Shown here: positions 1 to 4,618 of the stretch, one piece after another | Layout: each line of letters opens with the position of its first letter | How positions within the stretch are numbered: position 1 is the stretch's first letter | DNA from: Candidatus Moraniibacteriota bacterium | GTDB taxonomy: Bacteria > Patescibacteriota > Minisyncoccia > Moranbacterales > UBA2206 | Assembly (NCBI GenBank): GCA_003482885.1 | Contig: DMXN01000003.1 | Coordinates: 2,950 to 9,349 of the forward strand | Reading direction: 5' to 3' | Length of the DNA stretch: 6,400 nt | The notes under the pieces: generated by a model | Database searches by the model: none | Seen by the model: only the letters and a program-made list of their open reading frames with translations | Told to the model about the DNA's origin: nothing | Program-made: the position numbers and the translations under genes

Positions 1-487
1 TTTTCGCTTTTTTAAATAATTTCAACTTCGCCTTTCGATATTCTTCCATCGTTTTATGATAATCCAAATGTTCGTGCGTTATATTTGTAATAACCGCAAT
101 ATCGTAATCTACGCCCCAAACGCGATACTGATCCAGCGAATGCGAAGATGTTTCTAAAATCAAATACTCGCAATTTTCGTTAACCGCTTCTTTGATAAAT
201 TTTTGCGTCACAAAAGATGAAACGGTTGTAAATTTGGTTTTATTCACCCATTCTTTTTCACCCAGTTTGAAATTGATTGTTGAAATCATCGCTGTTTTTT
301 TTCCAGCTTCTTCCAGGATTTTAGCAATCATTTGGCAAGTTGTCGTTTTGCCATTGGTTCCCGTTACACCAATCACTTTTATTTTCCGCGATGGAAAACC
401 AAACCAAATATTCACAAAAATCGCTTGCGCCAAGTGATAACTGTTTTTCATTGATTGAGGAATAAGTTTTTTCATAAAATTTGCCAT
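1..487 (-). CDS. murE: MurE-like Mur ligase (UDP-N-acetylmuramyl-tripeptide synthetase type), C-terminus cut by window edge
   Basis: The reading frame runs from ATG at 487 off the left edge, giving about 162 residues. Residues 43-50 are the Mur ligase P-loop GTNGKTTT. Further on come ETSSHSLDQYR (about 112-122), matching the MurE ESSH..L..R motif, and TNITHEHLDYHKTMEEY (about 134-150), matching MurE TNLTxDHLDYHGTMExY. K154 in RKAKLKLF sits where the carbamylated lysine is expected. By family knowledge, MurE adds the third amino acid to UDP-MurNAc-dipeptide in the cytoplasm, using ATP. The amino acid (lysine or diaminopimelate) cannot be told because the C-terminal domain is outside the window. 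Oddly, only about 40 residues precede the P-loop; canonical MurE has about 100-115, so the usual UDP-binding N-terminal domain is largely missing. The expected TTP motif reads TTV. A second ATG lies at 475, but the promoter position favours 487. A divergent Mur-type ligase remains possible. Confidence 0.88.
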   Translation of the reverse strand, partial: MANFMKKLIPQSMKNSYHLAQAIFVNIWFGFPSRKIKVIGVTGTNGKTTTCQMIAKILEEAGKKTAMISTINFKLGEKEWVNKTKFTTVSSFVTQKFIKEAVNENCEYLILETSSHSLDQYRVWGVDYDIAVITNITHEHLDYHKTMEEYRKAKLKLFKKAK

Positions 488-493
488 GAGTTC

Positions 494-522
494 ACTATAA
501 CAAAAAAAAAGTTTTTTTTCAA
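494..522 (-). promoter_or_regulatory. sigma70-type promoter of murE, possibly leaderless
   Basis: On the minus strand there is a -35 TTGAAA (522-517; 5/6 match to TTGACA), a 17-nt spacer and a -10 TATAGT (499-494; 5/6 match to TATAAT). Six bases, GAACTC, separate the -10 from the ATG at 487, so transcription would start on or next to the start codon. No Shine-Dalgarno sequence lies between them, which fits a leaderless message. The sequence match is seen directly; promoter function is inferred. Confidence 0.6.
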
Positions 523-529
523 AAAACTT
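502..529 (-). terminator. Weak A/T-rich terminator-like hairpin downstream of the DHH gene
   Basis: Reading the minus strand, AAGTTTTTT (529-521), loop GAA (520-518), AAAAAACTT (517-509) and then seven T (508-502) form a hairpin plus T-tract, about 29 bases after the stop of the DHH-like gene. The 9-bp stem has only one G:C pair, so termination may be inefficient. It overlaps the -35 and spacer of the murE promoter. Confidence 0.33.
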
Positions 530-557
530 ATCCCCTTTTCGAGTTAATGCATCTGAT

Positions 558-1697
558 TTATTTTTGCAAACCATTTTCAATTTTTTCTCGAAGGGCTTTT
601 GATGCCGAAGATAAATCGCTTTCAAAGCATTGGATTTCCAGTTGGCTTCTGTTTGTTTTCGCTCCAAAAATCAGCGCCAGCTTTTGCAGAGTTTGGGCGT
701 TTTTGGTTTGGATAATCGCCAAAGAAGTCGCTGGCGTGTCGTTGTATAAAATCATAAAAATATTTCCTTCGCTGTAATTTTCTTGCAGCTTCTCCAAAAT
801 TATTGGCAGATTTTCCGGACTGGTGCGGCTTTGCACGAAATCTTCCAATAAAAGCCCCACCCAAACCAATTTGTTTTTTTCTTCCCAACTTAATTTGGAC
901 ATTACCCTCCCGAGCAATTTTAAGATATTCAAAGGCTGAGTTTTATACAGCCAGCGAATAATTTTTTGCTGATCGGCTCCGGTGTCCATCAGTTCCGCTG
1001 CCGCCAATAAAGACTTCGGCGTGGTGTTTTTATTTTGAAAATTGTTGGTTGCGCCGATAATTCCCGTGAGCAAATAAGTGGCGATATCTTTATCGATCGG
1101 GGAGGCGGAAATTTTTTCCAAAAGCGGTTTGATAATTTCCGCGCAGGACGAAGCGGTGATGTCCGTCAAATTGATTTGCCCGAAATTATCATTATTGCCG
1201 CGATAGTCGATATTGATAATCGGCACTTCAAAAAAAAGATCGGAGTTATCCAAATAAATTTTTCCCAAACTTTCCAAATCCGGACTGTCCAAAACAATGA
1301 TCAAATCGTATTTAAATTTTGCCAAGATGAAAGAAAAATCGCGCGGGTCAATTGAACCTTTTTCGGGAGTGAGATATACATTGAACGAATCGCCGATTGT
1401 TTCTTGACGCAAATTGGTAATTTTATTGCGACTGGTATTAAAAGACAAGACAAATTCGCGCGCGCCGGAAATATCGGAAACGATTCTTTCCGGTTGGGGA
1501 AGAAAATCAAATTTTGCGAAAGAAGAAGAATCTTCCGCGGAAACAATTGTGGCGGCGATATTTTTTTGCGCCAAGAAAAAATACAGCGCCCAAGCGCTTC
1601 CAATGGCGTCTGCGCCGAGATTTTCCGGCAGAAAAATCAAAATATCCTTGGAATTATTGATAAATTTTTCGAATTGTTCTTGAATGGTCAGGCTCAT
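558..1697 (-). CDS. Degenerate DHH/DHHA1 family protein (NrnA-like fold, probable loss of catalysis)
   Basis: This 379-aa protein follows the layout of NrnA/RecJ-like DHH phosphoesterases, which hydrolyse nanoRNA or cyclic-dinucleotide products with two Mn ions. Motif I (HxNPDGDALGS) appears at 24-34 as PENLGADAIGS, keeping D30 but replacing H with P24 and D with G28. Motif II (VDT/S) is LDSPD with D137. The DHHxxNxxFG motif is DYRGNNDNFG at 164-173, so both histidines are lost. TGLVTDTGxF...NTTP is TGIIGATNNF...NTTP at 211-227, with the aspartate replaced by A216. The C-terminal DHHA1-like region (about 300-379) lacks the GGGH signature; the corresponding place reads FGAKTNRSQLEI. Fold and spacing are kept, so this is a divergent family member, not a decayed frame. 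It may bind nucleotides or act as a regulator, but the role is unknown. The ATG at 1697 has no Shine-Dalgarno sequence; a promoter lies just upstream. murE follows on the same strand after 70 bp. Confidence 0.8.
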   Translation of the reverse strand: MSLTIQEQFEKFINNSKDILIFLPENLGADAIGSAWALYFFLAQKNIAATIVSAEDSSSFAKFDFLPQPERIVSDISGAREFVLSFNTSRNKITNLRQETIGDSFNVYLTPEKGSIDPRDFSFILAKFKYDLIIVLDSPDLESLGKIYLDNSDLFFEVPIINIDYRGNNDNFGQINLTDITASSCAEIIKPLLEKISASPIDKDIATYLLTGIIGATNNFQNKNTTPKSLLAAAELMDTGADQQKIIRWLYKTQPLNILKLLGRVMSKLSWEEKNKLVWVGLLLEDFVQSRTSPENLPIILEKLQENYSEGNIFMILYNDTPATSLAIIQTKNAQTLQKLALIFGAKTNRSQLEIQCFESDLSSASKALREKIENGLQK

Positions 1698-1728
1698 AAA
1701 AAGATAGTTTATATTTTGTTGATATTAT

Positions 1729-1757
1729 AAAATAGCAAGCAATGGAGATTATGTCAA
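1729..1757 (-). promoter_or_regulatory. Extended -10 promoter of the DHH-like gene
   Basis: On the minus strand a perfect -35 TTGACA (1757-1752) is followed by a 17-nt spacer ending in TGC, which gives a TGn extended -10, and then TATTTT (1734-1729; 4/6 match). A TATAAT lies a few bases further on (1729-1724), but its 22-nt distance from the -35 is too long. The start of transcription would fall about 25 bases before the ATG at 1697. The promoter sits directly after the terminator of the preceding unit, so the DHH gene appears to be transcribed separately. Confidence 0.5.
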
Positions 1758-1762
1758 TAAAC

Positions 1763-1794
1763 AAAAAACACCCGCTTTTCAGCGGGTGTTTTTT
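1763..1794 (-). terminator. Strong rho-independent terminator after the 172-aa gene
   Basis: The arms ACACCCGCT (1768-1776) and AGCGGGTGT (1781-1789) form a perfect 9-bp GC-rich stem with a 4-nt loop. Flanking A and T runs extend the pairing to 14 bp (1763-1776 with 1781-1794). On the minus strand the stem is followed by a T-tract (1768-1763, then GTTT), 16 bases after the stop at 1810. It is symmetric, but only the minus-strand gene ends here. Confidence 0.92.
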
Positions 1795-1809
1795 GAAAAG
1801 TAAGGTTTT

Positions 1810-2328
1810 TCATTTTCTTTTTAGGGCATCATAAGCGGCATCCAATGTTTGCATATCGGATTTATATCTTCTTTCTGCTTCTTCGACACTCATTTTTTTC
1901 GAATTTATATTTCGAGTGCGCAAATCTCGAATTCTTTTTGCTTCCATTTCATAACTTTTTTGTTGTCTTTCTGTAAGTCCATCATGAAAACATCTTTGCA
2001 CGCTTTCTCCAAATCCTCTATCTAATTGTCTTCCAGCCTGTCCGCATCCAGTCGCTGCGAACATCATAAAACCAGCTGCTACTAAAACAAATGTTTTTTC
2101 TATGTTTTTTCTTAGTTCACTTTTTTCTCCTTCAGGTAATTGTGCAATAACTTTTCTTAATTTATCTTGTTCGTTTTTAATTTGCAATTCGAGATTTTTT
2201 GTACTTATATCAGCATCGCTTTCGGTATGTTTGGGCGTTTTTATTTCTTCAGGATTTATTTCGCCTATATTTAATTTAGTATGTTGCATTGATGGTTTTA
2301 CTGGTTTTTTAAAGCGTTCAAATAGCAT
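1810..2328 (-). CDS. Hypothetical 172-aa protein with internal hydrophobic segment and lipobox-like cysteine
   Basis: I do not recognise this protein. Residues 1-78 are hydrophilic and charged, with a likely helix at about 43-78. Residues 80-93 are hydrophobic (VLVAAGFMMFAAT), preceded by K/R-rich ELRKNIEK and ending in TGC with C95. That looks like a lipoprotein signal peptide, but it sits about 70 residues inside the protein. Residues 96-172 are hydrophilic and probably helical, rich in K, R, E, D and Q. No in-frame ATG, GTG or TTG with a ribosome binding site was found just before the hydrophobic stretch. The protein may therefore be a single-pass membrane protein with a cytoplasmic N-terminal region, or a membrane-anchored lipoprotein with an unusual leader. 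The gene looks AT-richer than its neighbours (two lines counted by eye gave about 28-30% GC) and uses more GCA/GCT, GGA/GGT and AGA codons, which suggests a different history. It lies 23 bp after the 95-aa gene and ends at a strong terminator. Confidence 0.65.
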   Translation of the reverse strand: MLFERFKKPVKPSMQHTKLNIGEINPEEIKTPKHTESDADISTKNLELQIKNEQDKLRKVIAQLPEGEKSELRKNIEKTFVLVAAGFMMFAATGCGQAGRQLDRGFGESVQRCFHDGLTERQQKSYEMEAKRIRDLRTRNINSKKMSVEEAERRYKSDMQTLDAAYDALKRK

Positions 2329-2351
2329 ATAATTTAAATTTAAAAAAATTA

Positions 2352-2639
2352 TTATTTATTCAACAATTCTTCCAGCTTCTTTTTTTCTTCTTCAAAAATT
2401 TCTTTCAATTGCGTTTGGCCTTCGGCTTTGGTGGTTTTAAAAAGAGCGAAAGCGGCTTGTTTTCTTTTGTAAATTTCATTAAACCAACTCAATTCTTGCG
2501 GAAACTGTTCTAAAATTTCCTGCAAACTTTCAATAAAATTTTCCGGAGAAGCGTTAAGCATCTCGATCCATCGCGCTTTATCTCCGGCGCTTAAATCGCT
2601 GGCATCGATAAAAGCGGTTAATTTTTCTTTTTTGTCCAT
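2352..2639 (-). CDS. Hypothetical 95-aa acidic helical protein
   Basis: I do not recognise this small protein. It has no signal peptide, membrane segment, cysteine or catalytic motif. The sequence is predicted by eye to be almost wholly helical: an N-terminal part (about 1-55) with DLSAGDKARWIEML and a run ending in LSWFNEIYKRK, then a charged C-terminal helix (about 72-95, IFEEEKKKLEELLNK) that could form a coiled coil. Codon use (GCG, GCC, AGC, GAT) resembles that of the core genes in the window, which supports a real gene. The ATG at 2639 has no Shine-Dalgarno sequence; the upstream promoter gives a leader of about 30 bases. The downstream 172-aa gene starts 23 bp after its stop, so the two are probably one transcript ending at 1763-1794. 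Confidence 0.72.
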   Translation of the reverse strand: MDKKEKLTAFIDASDLSAGDKARWIEMLNASPENFIESLQEILEQFPQELSWFNEIYKRKQAAFALFKTTKAEGQTQLKEIFEEEKKKLEELLNK

Positions 2640-2677
2640 GATTTTTATTTATAGATTATTTATTTTATAGTGTTTTA

Positions 2678-2706
2678 AGTATAGCACAATTTTCCTATTT
2701 GAGCAA
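2678..2706 (-). promoter_or_regulatory. Extended -10 promoter for the 95-aa/172-aa unit
   Basis: On the minus strand, TGC directly precedes TATACT (2683-2678; 5/6 match), an extended -10 element. A weak -35 TTGCTC (2706-2701) lies 17 nt upstream. The predicted transcription start is near 2671, leaving a leader of about 32 bases before the ATG at 2639. A second TATAAA (2669-2664) lies further downstream without a good -35. Confidence 0.45.
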
Positions 2707-2727
2707 ATTGTCCGTTTGCGTTAAAAT
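2699..2727 (+). promoter_or_regulatory. Promoter of tsaE-rpsT, possibly leaderless
   Basis: A -35 TTGAGC (2699-2704; 4/6 match), a 17-nt spacer and a -10 TAAAAT (2722-2727; 5/6 match) precede the tsaE ATG by six bases (AGGATT), so the transcript would start at or beside the ATG at 2734. Its -35 overlaps the -35 of the divergent promoter. An imperfectly spaced inverted repeat, GCAAA...TTTGC (2703-2719), lies in the spacer and could be an operator, but it is short. Confidence 0.45.
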
Positions 2728-2733
2728 AGGATT

Positions 2734-3234
2734 ATGCGAACGGAATTTATCACGGAAAAATTTGAGGAAACGAGAAAGATGGGGAAAATATTGGCGAAAG
2801 AATTGCGCGGCGGAGAAGTGATTTGCCTTTCCGGCGAACTTGGCGCCGGCAAAACTTCGTTTGCGCAAGGATTGCTCGAAGGTTTGGGCGCGGAAAAACC
2901 ATACACCAGCCCGTCGTTTGTGGTGATGAAGGAGTATAAGATAACAAAGTCTAATTCGCCGGCTGGCGAACAAAATATCTATCACATTGATGCGTACAGA
3001 ATTAATGAGAAAGACTTATTGAATTTAGGGTGGGAAGAAATAATTTCCGATCCGAAAAATATTGCTATTGTTGAGTGGGCGAACAGAGTTGAAAAAATAA
3101 TTCCCGCGCGGGCGGTTTGGATTAAATTTGAATGGTTGGGTGAAAATCGGCGGAGGATAATTTTAGGAAAAGCGAAAAAACCGCAAGATTTGCCAAAAAT
3201 TCGAAACCGTGCTAAAAATATCAAGTGGTGTTAA
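2734..3234 (+). CDS. tsaE: tRNA threonylcarbamoyladenosine biosynthesis ATPase TsaE
   Basis: This 166-aa protein matches the TsaE (YjeE) family. By family knowledge, TsaE is the cytoplasmic P-loop ATPase that drives turnover of the TsaB-TsaD complex during synthesis of t6A37 on ANN-decoding tRNAs. Residues 34-41 are the Walker A motif GELGAGKT. TSPSF (58-62) is the family's switch-like TSPTF motif. HIDAYR (84-89) contains the conserved aspartate and tyrosine, and IAIVEWANRV (110-119) is the conserved VEW/ADR-type segment. The length is slightly above the usual 150-160 aa because of a basic C-terminal tail (about 147-166). The ATG at 2734 is the natural start: the family begins a few residues before this helix, and the promoter lies just upstream. 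AGGA is present but too close to the ATG to be a normal ribosome binding site. It is followed by three tandem in-frame TAA codons (3232-3240) and, 16 bp after its stop, by rpsT, so the two are probably cotranscribed. Confidence 0.95.
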   Translation: MRTEFITEKFEETRKMGKILAKELRGGEVICLSGELGAGKTSFAQGLLEGLGAEKPYTSPSFVVMKEYKITKSNSPAGEQNIYHIDAYRINEKDLLNLGWEEIISDPKNIAIVEWANRVEKIIPARAVWIKFEWLGENRRRIILGKAKKPQDLPKIRNRAKNIKWC

Positions 3235-3250
3235 TAATAACTATAAAACT

Positions 3251-3523
3251 ATGCCAATTAAAAAAGCAGCGAAAAAGTATATGCGGGTGACGGCGAGAAA
3301 AACGGAAAAAAACCGCAAGATTAAAGGCGCTTTCAAAAGCGCGATAAAATACACTCGCGAAGCTGTTGCCGGCGGAGACAAGGAAAAAGCGCAAGAATTT
3401 CTTAAAAAATCTATCAAAGCTTTAGATAAAGCGGCTCAAAAAAATGTATTGCACAAAAATACCGTCGCCAGAAAAAAATCCCGCTTGAATAAAATGGTTA
3501 AAGCAATAGCTGTTAAAAAATAA
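3251..3523 (+). CDS. rpsT: 30S ribosomal protein bS20
   Basis: This 90-aa, strongly basic, all-helical protein has the features of bS20: N-terminal MPIKKAAKKYMRV, matching the usual MPxxKSAxKRxR start; a central KGAFKSAIKYTREAV helix; and the conserved C-terminal signature VLHKNTVARKKSRLNK (residues 66-81). bS20 binds 16S rRNA early in small-subunit assembly. The start at 3251 is preferred over the in-frame ATG at 3209, which overlaps the end of tsaE and would add 14 residues not typical of the family. No Shine-Dalgarno sequence precedes 3251; the leader is A/T-rich. The gene follows tsaE by 16 bp and ends at a bidirectional terminator facing holA. A convergent holA/rpsT neighbourhood is also known from Firmicutes, which supports both calls. 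Confidence 0.95.
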   Translation: MPIKKAAKKYMRVTARKTEKNRKIKGAFKSAIKYTREAVAGGDKEKAQEFLKKSIKALDKAAQKNVLHKNTVARKKSRLNKMVKAIAVKK

Positions 3524-3540
3524 TTTTCTTGTTTTTCAAT

Positions 3541-3575
3541 AAAAAACCATCCTTTGCGAAGGCGGATGGTTTTTT
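3541..3575. terminator. Bidirectional intrinsic terminator between rpsT and holA
   Basis: Arms CCATCC (3547-3552) and GGATGG (3564-3569) are flanked by A6 (3541-3546) and T6 (3570-3575), so pairing extends to 12 bp with an 11-nt loop. On the plus strand it lies 17 bases after the rpsT stop and has a T-tract. On the minus strand the A-run becomes a T-tract and it can end the holA transcript. The loop sequence allows an alternative CCTT/AAGG inner pairing. Confidence 0.88.
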
Positions 3576-3587
3576 ATTTTTTATTAG

Positions 3588-3616
3588 GTAGAGACGCAGC
3601 AGTGCTGTGTCTCTAC
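3588..3616. repeat. GTAGAGAC-type palindromic intergenic repeat
   Basis: The 14-base arm GTAGAGACGCAGCA (3588-3601), a single G, and the arm TGCTGTGTCTCTAC (3603-3616) make a 29-bp palindrome with one mismatch, which would be a G:U pair in one RNA strand. It lies between the rpsT/holA terminator and the holA stop, 12 bases from the latter. Palindromes that begin GTAGAGAC and end GTCTCTAC recur between genes in many environmental bacterial genomes and resemble REP/MITE-like elements. Only one copy is visible here, so calling it a dispersed repeat rests on the pattern. It has no T-tract of its own and is not an obvious terminator. Confidence 0.65.
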
Positions 3617-3628
3617 GCGATGCAATAT

Positions 3629-4603
3629 TTACAATTCCACCACAAATTTATCCAGCGCCAGTTTGATGTCCAGTTTTCCGGTTTTGATTTTTGTGTCGAT
3701 AGCGCTTAATTTTTGGAAAATATTTTTTAGTTTTTTTTCGCCGAAATTTTTTGCCGGATGAAAGCTTTTTTTCACTACGAACGGATGAAGCTTGGCGAGC
3801 TTAGCGATTTCTAATTCGTTGAAAATTCCGTTTTCTTGCAGAGAAGCGATGCGCAAGAGATTGCGGAATTGATAAACAAACATTGAGAAAAGATAAAAAG
3901 GATCGTCGCCTTTATCAATGTGCCGGCGCAGAAGTTCCAGCGCTGTTTGTTTTTTATTGTCAGCCAAAGCTTCAATGGTTTTGAAAATATTATTTTCCCA
4001 ATCGGTTTGAGTGAGCAAGTTGACTGTTTGTTCGTCAATCATTTTCGGATAAGAAAAATTAACCAGTTTTTCAATTTCTTGGTGAAGTGTCGCGGTGTCG
4101 CCATTGGCGCCAGCTGATAATTTTTCCAGCGCGCTATTGGAAATAACCGCATCGGGATTGATATTTTTTATTCTTTCCAGAATCCACTGTTTAAGTTTGG
4201 CATCCTGCAATTTTTCAAAATTTTGTTTTTTGGCGTTGGCGATTAAAAATTTAAACAGGGCATTGTTTTTTCTAGGCGATTCTTCTTCCCAAAAAATAAT
4301 CACGCAGTCGGTGTCGATTTTTATTTTTTCAATATTTTCTTTGAAAAATTTCAGAATTTGCGCTTGTTCGTCGGCGGAAGAGCGGGAAATAATTCTTCGC
4401 AAAATCAAAAGTTTCTTGGAAGAAAACAGTCCGGTATTTTTCAAGTCGCTTTGAAATTTTTTCAGGATATTTTCTTTTTCCTCCTTGGCATCAAATAAAG
4501 ACAAACCCGCTCCGGATTTGTCATTTATTGAAAACTTTTTTTTGATTTCTAAGACTTTTTCATAAGATCGAAAAGAGTCTTCGCCGTAGAGAAAAAAAAT
4601 CAT
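3629..4603 (-). CDS. holA: DNA polymerase III subunit delta (clamp loader)
   Basis: This 324-aa protein matches HolA, which opens the beta sliding clamp as part of the clamp-loader complex. The N-terminus MIFFLYGEDSFRS (residue 1 on) is the family start, with YGxDxF. GLFSSKKLLIL (58-68) matches the LF..KKLVIV segment that carries the clamp-binding element. VIIFWEEE (101-108) is the usual beta strand. LHQEIEKL (173-180), NNIFKTIEAL (204-213) and PFYLFSMFVYQFRNLLRI (235-252) are the diagnostic C-terminal helices, followed by HPFVVKKS (273-280) and KTGKLDIKLALDKFV (307-321). There is no Walker A motif, as expected for delta. The length is normal for the family. The ATG at 4603 starts exactly at the conserved strand. 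It lies 15 bp after the DUF3048 gene on the same strand, so the two are probably cotranscribed; no Shine-Dalgarno sequence is visible. Confidence 0.93.
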   Translation of the reverse strand: MIFFLYGEDSFRSYEKVLEIKKKFSINDKSGAGLSLFDAKEEKENILKKFQSDLKNTGLFSSKKLLILRRIISRSSADEQAQILKFFKENIEKIKIDTDCVIIFWEEESPRKNNALFKFLIANAKKQNFEKLQDAKLKQWILERIKNINPDAVISNSALEKLSAGANGDTATLHQEIEKLVNFSYPKMIDEQTVNLLTQTDWENNIFKTIEALADNKKQTALELLRRHIDKGDDPFYLFSMFVYQFRNLLRIASLQENGIFNELEIAKLAKLHPFVVKKSFHPAKNFGEKKLKNIFQKLSAIDTKIKTGKLDIKLALDKFVVEL

Positions 4604-4618
4604 AGATTTTAGAATTTT

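Noticed and set aside
192..437. Plus-strand open frame of 81 codons
   Set aside because: It is antisense to the MurE-like gene, whose motifs are unmistakable; the plus-strand product has no recognisable features.
1724..1729. Perfect TATAAT as the -10 paired with TTGACA at 1757-1752
   Set aside because: The spacer would be 22 nt, too long for sigma70; the TGC-TATTTT element at 17 nt is the better pairing, though TATAAT could act alone.
1035..1730. Several plus-strand open frames of about 90-108 codons
   Set aside because: They lie antisense to the DHH-like gene, lack family motifs and have no promoter or start-site support.
2118..2130. GTG at 2120 preceded by GGAG (2130-2127), as an internal start just before the lipoprotein-like segment
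   Set aside because: It is out of frame with the 172-aa protein and reaches a TAA after two codons.
3209..3250. Earlier in-frame ATG giving a 104-aa bS20
   Set aside because: It overlaps the end of tsaE and adds 14 residues that do not resemble the family N-terminus; MPIKKAAKK at 3251 is the normal bS20 start.
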